Below are positions 24,624-33,681 of a stretch of DNA of 64,000 bases, piece after piece; the first letter of the stretch is position 1; each line of letters starts with the position of its first letter. The stretch spans positions 620,001 to 684,000 of the forward strand of contig NZ_JAPWKD010000032.1 of the NCBI RefSeq assembly GCF_028283705.1, given 5' to 3'. The notes below the pieces were generated by a model. The model was not told where the DNA came from. It ran no database searches and was given only the letters and a program-made list of their open reading frames with translations. The translations under genes were made by a program, and so were the position numbers. Origin of the DNA: Pantoea sp. (GTDB taxonomy: Bacteria; Pseudomonadota; Gammaproteobacteria; Enterobacterales; Enterobacteriaceae).

Positions 24624-25901
24624 TTAGAAATCGTATTCCAGGCTTAAACGGTTCTGCCAGAAGTGAGAATCATACAACGGTGAGGTCTGCACCCCGGCGA
24701 AATCGGTCAGACTCAGGCCCTTCAGCACACCACTGAAGCTCCAGGTGAAATAAACCAGATATTCCGACTGGTTGATGCTGGCGGAAGCCGGTGAGGGTTT
24801 CAGATCCATAAAGGAATACTGCGTACCCAGCGACAGGCTTTCATTCATCACATAGTTCAGGTTGGTCATATAGGCGTTGCCGCTGCCGAGATCCTGAGTA
24901 CTGGTGAAGAACGGCTGAGCAAAATAAGGTCCGGAGGAGGTATTGTGCGCATAAGGCGTCACCAGCGAGCCGTTATTCCAGCTATTGCCGCTGGCAGCGA
25001 TATGGTCATAGCCCAGTTTCCAGCTCAGTGCCGGGGTAAACGTCAATGCCAGCTGTGCACCGTATGAGGTGCTGTTCACTTCACCCGCCAGAGCCTTGCC
25101 TGCGCTGGTGCCGCGAATAAACTGTAATCCGACATCCGGCTGGAACAATGCATCCTGCCATTGCAGATGGCCCTCGCCATACACCAGACGGGTATAATCA
25201 GCGTACTCCTGATACCACAGCTGCCCGGTCAGCTTCTTATTGTCCCACTGCGTACCACGACCGCCACCCAACGCCCACATACCGTTGGTGCGTTCTTCCA
25301 CATCGGTATAAGCGGTGGTGTTGAGGAACTGATCATCACCCCACGGCTTATAACGCCAGATTTTAGTCGCATGCAGGAAGTTGGTGCTGTCACCGTAATT
25401 GGTGTCGATACCGCGGAACAGGATGGGTGTAATACGCCAGTCGTAATCGCCAACGAAAGGAATATTGATTCGTTGATCACCGGCCGTTATTTTAAAGTTA
25501 TCCTGTTGCCAGCTTAAATAAGCTTCACCAAAGTTGGTTTGATTATCACCAATATCGCTAATGGTGTGCGCTTCATCAGGATGATCGATACCGCGCAGAA
25601 AAATACCACTCACGCCAGCACGGAAACCATAGAATGGCGCGGTTTCATATTTCAGACTACCACCATAACTCACGGTGTCCTGATTAAAACCTTTAGAGAA
25701 ATAAGCGTTGTGTGTTGAATAATAAAGCGTACGCAGACTGCCGCTCACGGTACCGCAGGTAAATATATCGGTGAAGCTATTTACGCCACTCGCACCATAC
25801 TGACAATCGCTGATATTACTCTGTGTTGCCGCCAGTGCAGCGGGAGCCAGAGGGAAAAACAGCGCAGCAAGACACGCACCACTCAGTGTTTTTAATTGCA
25901 T
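24624..25901 (-). CDS. OprD-family outer-membrane porin
   Basis: Outer-membrane channel, 425 residues. A signal peptide ends at AALAA around residue 24. The mature part alternates polar and aromatic strands as in an 18-strand OprD barrel (GSLRTLYYSTHNAYFSKGF, FRAGVSGIFLRG, GEAYLSWQQDNFKITAGDQRINIPF) and ends LSLEYDF with terminal F, the BAM signal. The ATG at 25901 is preferred to a GTG six codons upstream. As last gene of the minus-strand catabolic operon it presumably admits that pathway's substrate. Confidence 0.85.
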   Translation of the reverse strand: MQLKTLSGACLAALFFPLAPAALAATQSNISDCQYGASGVNSFTDIFTCGTVSGSLRTLYYSTHNAYFSKGFNQDTVSYGGSLKYETAPFYGFRAGVSGIFLRGIDHPDEAHTISDIGDNQTNFGEAYLSWQQDNFKITAGDQRINIPFVGDYDWRITPILFRGIDTNYGDSTNFLHATKIWRYKPWGDDQFLNTTAYTDVEERTNGMWALGGGRGTQWDNKKLTGQLWYQEYADYTRLVYGEGHLQWQDALFQPDVGLQFIRGTSAGKALAGEVNSTSYGAQLALTFTPALSWKLGYDHIAASGNSWNNGSLVTPYAHNTSSGPYFAQPFFTSTQDLGSGNAYMTNLNYVMNESLSLGTQYSFMDLKPSPASASINQSEYLVYFTWSFSGVLKGLSLTDFAGVQTSPLYDSHFWQNRLSLEYDF

Positions 25902-26006
25902 AGTCCCAAGCCTCGTCACTTTTTAAAAAGAGCAAAGCTTCGCCTGCCGGACAATAAATGTACCGTCGGTGGTGAGCTTTGCCGCAAAAAAAAGTCTTAT
26001 TATCGA

Positions 26007-27398
26007 TTAATTATTTACACCGGTTATTTTCACATCCGGTAATGTTTCGCGCACTTCCCAGCCACGTAATTTGCCGGGATTAAGTAAATTATACGGATCG
26101 CAGGCGCGTTTCATAGCCACAACATCGGCACGCACCATCCCTTGTTTACCATCTTCAATATGAATGACGTGCGAGTTATTAATTTTCACCCCGTTATCAC
26201 GATAAATATCCATGATGGCGTTCAGACGCTCTTCATCGCTATATCGCACCAGCGGCAATCCGCTACAGGTCAGGGTGCCATTCATATCGCGCAGAAACTC
26301 AATATGCGACATCACTTCATCTGACAGCTGCGCTTCCATGGCCAGCGCCTGCTGATAATAATTGTCCGCTGCGTAAGCGGTTTGCAGATAGGTCAGGGTC
26401 TTATCCACCTTCAACGCCTGCAAGGTGGTGTGGTTCCAGCAATACTCAATCAGCGAATGGCCGGGATTCTCGCCCTCGGCAAAATGCAGCGCGCTGCGTC
26501 CGTCGTGCTGTGCCAGCAACGACGACAGCAGACAATCGCTCTCCACGCCGACCACGGAAATCACGCCATGCTGCCCTGCCACGTCGGCCTCGGCGAGATC
26601 GGTAAAATAATCCAGCACCGGTGCAGCCATCACCGCAATCTGACGCTTCACCAGTCCCGGCGATTTCGCCAGCGCATCGGCAAACGCCATCGCCGCCGGG
26701 AAACTCGCAAAGGTATCAAGGCGTTCGATCCAGTCATGACGCGGAGCCAGTGCCAGCTCAATCTCCAGTACGATGCCGTTGCTGCCATAAGCATGATGCA
26801 GCAGCAGCGCGTCGGGTGCTTCCAGCTTCAGGATGCGCGGCGTCTCTTCCATCGTCATCATCTTCACCGCCAGTACGTTGCCGGGTGCCGCCAGCGGACC
26901 ATAATTGATGGACCCCACACCGCCAAAGCCGCCGCCAAACAGACCACCGAGGGTTGCCAGCTTCCAGGTAGACGGCATGCAACGCAGCTCCCAGCCGAGC
27001 GGACGGGTATGCGCTTCCAGGTCGCCAAGGCGAATCCCGGCCTGCGCACGCACCGTGCCCTGCCCCATGCTCACCACCGCATTCAGTTTGGTCATATCGA
27101 CCATCAACCCGCCATCCAGCGGGATCAACTGGCCGTAGTTACCGGTGCCGCCACCGCGCAGGTTGAGCGGGATACGATGGGCAGCACAGGCCGCCACCAC
27201 CGCCGCCAGTTCCTGCTCATCACGCGGGCGCACCGCCAGCTCAGCGAACTTCTCTTCCAGCTGTGGTTTTAGCACCGGGCTGAACCAGTGAAAATCACGC
27301 GACAGGCGTTTCACCTTCGGCGCTTCTTTAATCCAGTCGAGTTCAGGCAACGCCGCAACCAGCGCCGCCAGTGCAGACTGACGATCGGAATCAGACAT
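26007..27398 (-). CDS. FAD-binding oxidase (GlcD/PCMH type)
   Basis: A 463-residue flavoprotein of the FAD_binding_4 family. The FAD site is visible: RPRDEQELAAVVAACAAHRIPLNLRGGGTGNYGQ and LATLGGLFGGGFGGVGSINYGPL. The C-terminus NLLNPGKLRGW is typical of D-2-hydroxyacid dehydrogenase-like oxidases. The substrate is unknown. The second of two near ATGs (27398) fits the AGGAA ribosome site. It is 23 bases after the ABC permease and belongs to the operon starting at 33534. Confidence 0.82.
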   Translation of the reverse strand: MSDSDRQSALAALVAALPELDWIKEAPKVKRLSRDFHWFSPVLKPQLEEKFAELAVRPRDEQELAAVVAACAAHRIPLNLRGGGTGNYGQLIPLDGGLMVDMTKLNAVVSMGQGTVRAQAGIRLGDLEAHTRPLGWELRCMPSTWKLATLGGLFGGGFGGVGSINYGPLAAPGNVLAVKMMTMEETPRILKLEAPDALLLHHAYGSNGIVLEIELALAPRHDWIERLDTFASFPAAMAFADALAKSPGLVKRQIAVMAAPVLDYFTDLAEADVAGQHGVISVVGVESDCLLSSLLAQHDGRSALHFAEGENPGHSLIEYCWNHTTLQALKVDKTLTYLQTAYAADNYYQQALAMEAQLSDEVMSHIEFLRDMNGTLTCSGLPLVRYSDEERLNAIMDIYRDNGVKINNSHVIHIEDGKQGMVRADVVAMKRACDPYNLLNPGKLRGWEVRETLPDVKITGVNN

Positions 27399-27421
27399 CT
27401 TCATTTCCTGTAGTTGAGGTA

Positions 27422-28222
27422 TCAGGTCGGGCTAAGTTCACTCTCATGCCAGGCGGCCAGTACGCGGCGCGTCAGCCAGGACATCACGGCAAACAGCAGG
27501 AACCCGGCCAGAGAAATCAGCAGCAGCGCGGCAAACATCAGCGGAATGTTGAGCTGATAACCCGCCTGCAAAATCTGGTAGGCTAGCCCGGTATCGGTGC
27601 CGCCGGTGCCAGCAACAAACTCCGCCACCACTGCGCCAATCAGCGACAAACCGCTGGAAATACGCAGTGCGCCGAAGAAGTACGGCAGAGCCGAGGGAAT
27701 GCGCAGGCGCAGCAAAATCTGCAAACGCGAGGCATGGTTAAGTTTGAAATAACTCAGCAAACCCGGCGAGACGCTGCGCAGGCCCTGAGTGGTGTTAGAA
27801 ATAATCGGGAACACCGCCATCAGCGTGGCACAGACCACCAGCGACATCGTGGTGTCTTTCACCCAGATGATGATCAACGGCGCGATGGCGACAATCGGTG
27901 TCACCTGCAAAAACACGATATAAGGGAACAGCGCGGTTTCGATAAAGCGGTTCTGCACCAGCAGGAACGCCACGATCGATCCGATCACAATCGCCACCAC
28001 AAAGGAGATCACAGTGATCTTCAGGGTGTACAGCAGCGACATAAACAACGTCGGGAAGTTCTGCACCAGACTTTGTGCCACCACCAGCGGCGACGGCACC
28101 AGAAAGGCCGGGATCTTCAATGCCGTGACCAGAAACTGCCACAGCAGTAACAGGGCGATGGCGACCATCGCCGGAAACAGCCACTGCTGAAACTGGCGCT
28201 GCGCGGCTAAGGGCTTTTTCAT
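27422..28222 (-). CDS. ABC transporter permease (SsuC/TauC family)
   Basis: Inner-membrane permease of a nitrate/sulfonate/taurine-class importer, 266 residues with six helices and the EAA-type loop in LRLRIPSALPYFFGALRISSGLSLIGAVVAEF. It overlaps the ATPase gene by four bases (ATGA). With the ATPase and the NMT1-type binding protein it makes a complete importer. The class carries small anions and heterocycles including thiamine pyrimidine precursors and hydantoins, so the substrate cannot be read from this alone. Confidence 0.88.
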   Translation of the reverse strand: MKKPLAAQRQFQQWLFPAMVAIALLLLWQFLVTALKIPAFLVPSPLVVAQSLVQNFPTLFMSLLYTLKITVISFVVAIVIGSIVAFLLVQNRFIETALFPYIVFLQVTPIVAIAPLIIIWVKDTTMSLVVCATLMAVFPIISNTTQGLRSVSPGLLSYFKLNHASRLQILLRLRIPSALPYFFGALRISSGLSLIGAVVAEFVAGTGGTDTGLAYQILQAGYQLNIPLMFAALLLISLAGFLLFAVMSWLTRRVLAAWHESELSPT

Positions 28223-29055
28223 GATTTGCTCTCCTGACTGGCGGCGAACAGGCCGCGCTGCAACTGCTGCGCATATTGGGTGAACTGCTGGCTGACACGG
28301 AACTCGTCATCACGCGGGAACGGCGCATCAATGCTGATGTCATCCACCACACGCCCCGGGCGGGCCGCCATCATGATCACGCGCTGCGATAAAAACACCG
28401 CTTCCTGAATCGAGTGAGTAACAAACACCACGGTCAGCTTCTGTTCCTGCCACAGTTGCAGCAGATCGCTATCCAGCTTGTTGCGGGTGATCTCATCCAG
28501 CGCACCGAAAGGTTCATCCATCAGCAGCACTTTCGGGCGCGTCACCAGCCCACGGGCAATCGAGACACGCATCTGCATCCCGCCAGACAACTCACGCGGT
28601 AGCACCTGCCCAAACTGGCCGAGACCGACCAGTTCAAGGATTTCCCGCACACGGGTGTCCGCTTCCGCACGCGGCACACCGGCCAGATCGAGCGGCAGGC
28701 GCACGTTCTTGTGCACATTGCTCCACGGCATCAATGTCGCTTCCTGAAACACGAACGATAACGGCAAATCATGCTGCTTTTCCCGACGATCGCGACGGAA
28801 CAGCATCAGTTTGCCATCGCTCGGTTCAATCAAACCGGCAATCATTTTCAGTAAGGTACTTTTGCCACAGCCAGACGGACCGAGCAGCGAGACAAACTCG
28901 CCCTGGCGAATCGTCAGGTCCACTGGCAGCAGCGCGCGTGTACCGTTCGGGTAAATTTTCTCGGCAGAGAGCACTTCAATCGCCGGAGGGGCCGCATGCA
29001 GCGGCACCGCTTGCGCATCATTGCTCATCAGGGTCAGTCGGCTGGCGGCATTCAT
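28219..29055 (-). CDS. ABC transporter ATP-binding protein (SsuB/TauB family)
   Basis: Cytoplasmic ATPase, 278 residues, with GPSGCGKSTLLKMIAGL (Walker A), LSGGMQMRVSIARGLV (signature), VLLMDEPFGALD (Walker B) and the switch histidine in FVTHSIQEAVFLS. The first 25 residues are a variable tail. It overlaps both neighbours by four bases, so it is tightly coupled to permease and binding protein. Confidence 0.9.
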   Translation of the reverse strand: MNAASRLTLMSNDAQAVPLHAAPPAIEVLSAEKIYPNGTRALLPVDLTIRQGEFVSLLGPSGCGKSTLLKMIAGLIEPSDGKLMLFRRDRREKQHDLPLSFVFQEATLMPWSNVHKNVRLPLDLAGVPRAEADTRVREILELVGLGQFGQVLPRELSGGMQMRVSIARGLVTRPKVLLMDEPFGALDEITRNKLDSDLLQLWQEQKLTVVFVTHSIQEAVFLSQRVIMMAARPGRVVDDISIDAPFPRDDEFRVSQQFTQYAQQLQRGLFAASQESKS

Positions 29056-30023
29056 GGCATAACCTTCACATCTTGAATGAATTTCAGGGTGTAGCTGCCA
29101 TCAAACGGAACTTTGGCCGGATCGATCAGCTTGTTATCCACCAGCAGCTGCCAGGTTTGCTTCAGACGCGGCACGGTCATAATGCCGATCCCCCCGGTCT
29201 GCGCATCGCCGCCGGTCAGCATCTGATACTTCTTCATCTGGGCGATGCCGAAGGCGATCTGTTCGTCGGTCATCTGCGGGTTTTCTTTCTTAATCAGCGC
29301 GTTGCCCGGTGCCGGATTTTCCAGGTAGTTTTTCCAGCCCTGCATCGAAGCTTTAACAAATGCCGCGACCGCCTGCGGACGTTTCTCGACGGTTGATTTC
29401 ATGCACACGATGCTGTTGCCGTACGGCGGGTAGCCCCAGTCGCTGATCGGGTAGACGTTGGCCTGTGCCCCGGCTTTCTGCACCGCGAAAGGTTCGGAGG
29501 TTACGTAGCCCTGCTGTACCAGGGTTTTATCCGCGAGGAACGGCTGCACGCTAAAGGTATATGGACGCACATGGGCGTTTTTCAGGTTGAGCGCGCTCTG
29601 CGCCCACGGCCAGTAGGAGGTGTAAGCTTCAGCGGCCAGCAGGAAGGTTTTCCCCTGCAAATCGGCCTGGTTTTTCACATCCGGATGGGTGATAAACACA
29701 ATCGCCGAATGCTGGAAGGTGGTGGCAACCGGCACCGCTTCCACGCCCTGCTGCCAGGATTCCAGCGCCTGCATGTTATCGCTGATGATGCAGTCCGCCT
29801 GGCCCGCCGCCATCAGCTGCATGGTGTGCACCTGTGGTCCACCCATCTTGATGGTGACGTCCAGCCCGGCATCACGATACAGATTCTGTGCCTGAGCCTG
29901 ATAAAAACCGCCATGCTCGGCCTGAGCATACCAGTTGGTCATAAAGGTAAATTTCTCGGCAGCCATCCCCTGGGCCGACAGAGCCACGGAAAGCGCGGCA
30001 ACAATGCTCAATGTTTTTTTCAT
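29052..30023 (-). CDS. NMT1/THI5-like periplasmic substrate-binding protein
   Basis: Soluble binding protein of the importer, 323 residues. A clear signal peptide (MKKTLSIVAALSVALSAQG, cleavage after MAA) is followed by an NMT1-type domain: KFTFMTNWYAQAEHGGFYQAQ and GGPQVHTMQLMAAGQADCII. This group binds thiamine pyrimidine precursors, riboflavin, hydantoins and similar rings. The ATG at 30023 behind GGGGATCGG gives the signal peptide; the 38-codon upstream extension is rejected. Confidence 0.88.
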   Translation of the reverse strand: MKKTLSIVAALSVALSAQGMAAEKFTFMTNWYAQAEHGGFYQAQAQNLYRDAGLDVTIKMGGPQVHTMQLMAAGQADCIISDNMQALESWQQGVEAVPVATTFQHSAIVFITHPDVKNQADLQGKTFLLAAEAYTSYWPWAQSALNLKNAHVRPYTFSVQPFLADKTLVQQGYVTSEPFAVQKAGAQANVYPISDWGYPPYGNSIVCMKSTVEKRPQAVAAFVKASMQGWKNYLENPAPGNALIKKENPQMTDEQIAFGIAQMKKYQMLTGGDAQTGGIGIMTVPRLKQTWQLLVDNKLIDPAKVPFDGSYTLKFIQDVKVMP

Positions 30024-30037
30024 AACCGATCCCCGAA

Positions 30038-30916
30038 TTAGCGCGGTGGTAATAATGATGCTGCGTCGTTTTGGTCTAATACTTTGCCCTGCCACTGCCC
30101 GGTGCCCCACGCCGGTTCGGCGCGTGTTACCCATGCCATCTGATGCACTTCGGTAATCACCTGCGCCCAGCTGGTCGCCAGTGAATCCAGAATCGCGTCA
30201 CCCTGCTCTTTGGTGGATGGACGCGGATCGCCGATCACGCCGCTGGGGCCAAAGTCATATGACGCCCAGGCTGCCATCGGGCGGGTGCTGGAAAGCGTCG
30301 GGCAGGGGAACGCCGGGGGATAATTCACCACCGCTTTTTCCATCTGCACCGTTTCGGGGGCCAGTGCCAGCATCAGCGCCGTCTCCGCATGTCCGGCGTG
30401 CATCGCCATCTGGCGTTCCTGCTCGTCCATAAAACTTTCGGCGCAGTTCGGCACTTTGAAGGTGTCCTGCATGATGATGATCATGTCGCCGTGACGCAGG
30501 CGCAGCTCGCGCGCCGCCATCTGCAACGGCTGTGGCTGACCACCATGGCCGTTGACCATCAGGAACTTGCGGAAACCGGCGCGATATAATGATTCGCCAA
30601 TTTCCAGAATGGTGTGCAGCAGCGTTTCACCGGTCAGCGTCAGGGTGCCGGGGAAATGCAGGTGCTCATCGGATTTGCCATAGGTGATCGGCGGAATGGC
30701 ATAAGCCGGGATCGCCGCCGGTAAGCGCGCCAGTGCATGCCCCACCACGCCGGATGAAATCACGCTGTCCACCGCGCACGGCAAATGCGGGCCATGTTGT
30801 TCAATCGCGCCGGTCGGCAGCACAATCACCGTGTTGGCTTTGTCTTCCAGCGTGGCGATATCAGTCCAGCTCAGGTACGGCAAAAAGCGGTTTGCCGGAA
30901 TATAACCATGTAACAT
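30038..30916 (-). CDS. Creatininase-family amidohydrolase
   Basis: A 292-residue metal hydrolase of the creatininase/MftE/ArfB family, which opens cyclic or linear amides. Metal ligands are recognisable: GAIEQHGPHLP (E and H), FLMVNGHGGQPQPL, and HAGHAETALMLAL (H and E). Start at 30916 with GAGGA six bases before. It lies 14 bases after ridA and 14 before the binding protein gene. True creatininase is one option, but no creatinase or sarcosine gene is near, so the substrate stays open. Confidence 0.85.
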   Translation of the reverse strand: MLHGYIPANRFLPYLSWTDIATLEDKANTVIVLPTGAIEQHGPHLPCAVDSVISSGVVGHALARLPAAIPAYAIPPITYGKSDEHLHFPGTLTLTGETLLHTILEIGESLYRAGFRKFLMVNGHGGQPQPLQMAARELRLRHGDMIIIMQDTFKVPNCAESFMDEQERQMAMHAGHAETALMLALAPETVQMEKAVVNYPPAFPCPTLSSTRPMAAWASYDFGPSGVIGDPRPSTKEQGDAILDSLATSWAQVITEVHQMAWVTRAEPAWGTGQWQGKVLDQNDAASLLPPR

Positions 30917-30930
30917 CTCGCTTCCTCGTG

Positions 30931-31401
30931 TTATTGCGGCAACCACGCCGTCGCTTCAACTTCAATTAAGACATCCGGGCTGGGCAGCATTTCGCTCACC
31001 TGAACCACGGTGGAAACCGGTGGCGCATCGGGATAAAACAGCTTGCGCACCCGGCTGTAGTGGGGAAAATGGTCCAGATTGCGGAAGTACTGCACCAGTT
31101 TGATCACGTCGCTCATCTGGCCGCCCGCGCTCTCGATGGTGGTACGGATGCTCTCCAGCACGTACCAGCTTTGCGCCAGAATGGGCCCTTCTTTGATATC
31201 GGTGGAGAACTCACCGGTACGTCCCAGCAGTTGCTGGGCCGCAGCAGGAATATCGTCATAACCGCGCACAATCAGTGCGGTTTGCGGGTTCACCGGGATA
31301 ATGCCGGAAAGAAAGATAAAGTCGCCCGCGCGTCGCCACGCGGCATATTTCGCCAGCGGTTTACCCGCCCCAACATCAAGCGTCATCAGAGAATTCCCCA
31401 T
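30931..31401 (-). CDS. RidA/YjgF-family protein
   Basis: A 156-residue member of the RidA superfamily, enamine/imine deaminases or related hydrolases. The core pattern is present: AGDFIFLSGIIPVNPQT, LESIRTTIESAGGQMSDVIKLVQYF and the end EVSEMLPSPDVLIEVEATAWLP-like stretch. The insert around residues 45-70 suggests a pathway-specific subfamily as found in ring-degradation operons. It overlaps the amidohydrolase gene by 26 bases; an alternative start five codons later would reduce the overlap. Confidence 0.85.
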   Translation of the reverse strand: MGNSLMTLDVGAGKPLAKYAAWRRAGDFIFLSGIIPVNPQTALIVRGYDDIPAAAQQLLGRTGEFSTDIKEGPILAQSWYVLESIRTTIESAGGQMSDVIKLVQYFRNLDHFPHYSRVRKLFYPDAPPVSTVVQVSEMLPSPDVLIEVEATAWLPQ

Positions 31402-32581
31402 AACGAATCCCCTGTTTTAGCCGATAGCGACGGCGGTGGCGCAGTGGCCAGCTGGCCGTATCGGCATCAGGGAAAATGACAAAATCATTCGCAGGCAAAG
31501 TTGCACCGTCATGCAGCGCGGTGCGCTGGCAAATCAGGGCCGATGCCTCATCAAAAGCCGCCCCCAACTGAGCGCTCAGCAGGCCGCTGAACAGGGTGTC
31601 GAGTGGGTCGTAGCTGCCAACCGGGCAGAAAGCGTCCTGCACGTTATCCGCCCCGAGCAGCAGCGGAATGCTGCGCGCCTGCGCTTCCTTAATCAACGTT
31701 AAACCACGCTGACGCGGCGTGCGGCCCGGCACTGCATCCTGCAACAACAGGTTGGTGAGCGGCAGTGCAATCAGCGTGACGCGATGTTGCGCCAGCACAT
31801 CCAGGATGGCGGTGCCGTCGTCCTGCTGCGCCAGCGCACAGCCGTGGCTACAGGTGATGCGTCCGCTAAACGGATGCTGTTGCAAATAGCGCGCCAGCCA
31901 GCGCAACCCCTGGGCATCAGCACTCAACTCTTCGTCGATGTGCAAATCGATATCCAACTGCCAGCGCTCCGCTGCCTGCAACAAATGGGTAAGCGCCTGA
32001 GCGTCCCAGTTGCTGCTGTGAATAAAGCCGCCGAGCACGGCACCGCTGGTCGCCACCTGGGCGGCGATATGCTCTGCCTGGTCGGCGTCCGCAAAAAAAG
32101 TCACCGGGGCCAGCGCGACCCGCTCGATAACGCATAACGGATGCTGCAACTCGCCAACGATTTGCCACGCCAGCGGCGCATCAGCAGAAAACCAGTCGAT
32201 ATGGGTGCGCAGCAGGCCCACACCCGCTTCCACCGCCCAGTTCAACGCCTGCGTGGCCCGGCTGCGCAGATCGTCCGCGTTCCAGCGGTCGCGGTCCTGA
32301 TGCATGGCGGCAATGGCGGCCAGCAGGCCCGGCTGCTGCGCCGGACTGCGCTGCACGGTAAAGGTTTTATCCAGATGGGCATGGGGTTCAATCAGCGCCG
32401 GCAGCACCAGCGCACCATCCAGCGCCAGATAGCCACTGATGTCGCGATGTGGCTCGAAACGGGTGCCATCGGCAGTGAAATGCAGGGTTGCCAGCGCCGG
32501 TTGCCCTTCCTGCATTGGCCAGCCTGCGGGTAACAGCCAGCGGGGTAAACGCGCGCCGGTCGCGCCAGGCCAGGCGTTCAT
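31376..32581 (-). CDS. Cytosine deaminase-like amidohydrolase
   Basis: A 401-residue metal-dependent hydrolase of the CodA type. The metal and catalytic residues follow E. coli CodA: PHAHLDKTFT, DLHIDEELSADAQ (HxDE), ITCSHGCAL, and LLGADNVQDAF with the late aspartate. Such enzymes deaminate or hydrolyse pyrimidines, creatinine, isoguanine and hydantoins. The start overlaps the reductase stop as ATGA at 32581; the upstream ATG at 32623 is rejected. With RidA and the creatininase homologue it implies stepwise hydrolysis of a nitrogen ring. Confidence 0.85.
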   Translation of the reverse strand: MNAWPGATGARLPRWLLPAGWPMQEGQPALATLHFTADGTRFEPHRDISGYLALDGALVLPALIEPHAHLDKTFTVQRSPAQQPGLLAAIAAMHQDRDRWNADDLRSRATQALNWAVEAGVGLLRTHIDWFSADAPLAWQIVGELQHPLCVIERVALAPVTFFADADQAEHIAAQVATSGAVLGGFIHSSNWDAQALTHLLQAAERWQLDIDLHIDEELSADAQGLRWLARYLQQHPFSGRITCSHGCALAQQDDGTAILDVLAQHRVTLIALPLTNLLLQDAVPGRTPRQRGLTLIKEAQARSIPLLLGADNVQDAFCPVGSYDPLDTLFSGLLSAQLGAAFDEASALICQRTALHDGATLPANDFVIFPDADTASWPLRHRRRYRLKQGIRYGEFSDDA

Positions 32582-33534
32582 AGATCGAGTACCAGCAGCG
32601 GGGAACGGGAGCGTGAGCAGCACAACACAATGCAGTCATTGGCGGCGCGTTCTTTCTGGCTCAGCACTTCATCGCGATGGTCTGGTTCACCACTCAGCAC
32701 GCTGGTGATGCAGGCACCGCACATGCCCTGCTCGCAGGAAAGTTCGATCTCAATGCCTGCCCGCTCCAGCACCTCAGCAATGGTTTCATCGGCATCGATG
32801 GTGTAACGCGCCCCGCTGGAAGCGATTTCTACCTCGAACGTGTCGCCAGCAACCGATTGCGCAGTGGCAACAGCTTTGAATTTCTCGCTATGCAGTTGCG
32901 TGGCCTGCCAGCCGTGTTGCAATGCCAGCTGGTGCAGATGCTCCATAAATCCAGCCGGTCCACAGCTTACCAGTACGCTGTTAAGCGGCTGCTGGAGATC
33001 CGCCGGGATACGCTGCCGCAGGCTGTCGCCTTCGCTGCTGTAATGCAGCTGCACGCGCTCGCCCAGCCGCTCCAGACGGGCGCTGAACGGCAGTTCATCG
33101 TGGCGTTTGAGATACAGATGCAGCGTGAAATCCGCACCGCGTGCCGCCAGTTCTTCCGCCATCACCAGCAGCGGCGTCAGGCCGATACCGGCGGCAAACA
33201 GCAGCGTGCGCGGAGCATCGGGTAACGGGAAATGGTTCCGGGGTGCGGAAATGGTTAAGTTCGCCCCTGACTGCACATAATGGTGCAGCCAGCGGGAGCC
33301 GCCGCCCGATGCCTGATCGAGGCGGACGCAAATCTGGTAGTGATCTTCCCCGACAGCCGAGCACAGCGAATACTGCCGCTTGCCGCAGTCGGGAATGGTC
33401 ACATCAATATGGGCACCGGGGGTGAACGCCGGTAGTGGGTGTCCACTGGCAGACGCCAGGGTCAGTAATACATTGCCAGCACCGTTAAACTGCTTTGCGA
33501 TGACGGTGACAGCCAGATTCTCTGCCTGCTTCAT
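32578..33534 (-). CDS. Phthalate-dioxygenase-type reductase (FMN, NAD, 2Fe-2S)
   Basis: A 318-residue electron-transfer protein built like VanB/PDR: an FMN domain (GAHIDVTIPDCGKRQYSLCSA), an NAD domain (LFAAGIGLTPLLVMAEEL, SCGPAGFMEHL) and a C-terminal plant-type ferredoxin with CEQGMCGACITSVLSG and a distal CC. Such reductases normally feed a Rieske oxygenase, but none is encoded in this window. First gene of the nine-gene operon, divergent from the LysR gene across a 147-base control region. Confidence 0.9.
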   Translation of the reverse strand: MKQAENLAVTVIAKQFNGAGNVLLTLASASGHPLPAFTPGAHIDVTIPDCGKRQYSLCSAVGEDHYQICVRLDQASGGGSRWLHHYVQSGANLTISAPRNHFPLPDAPRTLLFAAGIGLTPLLVMAEELAARGADFTLHLYLKRHDELPFSARLERLGERVQLHYSSEGDSLRQRIPADLQQPLNSVLVSCGPAGFMEHLHQLALQHGWQATQLHSEKFKAVATAQSVAGDTFEVEIASSGARYTIDADETIAEVLERAGIEIELSCEQGMCGACITSVLSGEPDHRDEVLSQKERAANDCIVLCCSRSRSPLLVLDL

Positions 33535-33681
33535 AATAATCCTGCATACGACGGACTCGTCATCGGCCGGGAAGCCGCGCGTAGTCTTGTTTTTATCGTG
33601 ATTGCGATTATTATTTTGCCTGTGTGTAAGCGTCCATCTGTTTAATTAGCACGAAGCGTTGCAAAAAAGAGAGCACCTGCT

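Noticed and set aside
26382..27272. 296-codon open frame on the plus strand
   Set aside because: Opposite the FAD oxidase gene, H/R/Q-rich and without a family pattern; shadow frame.
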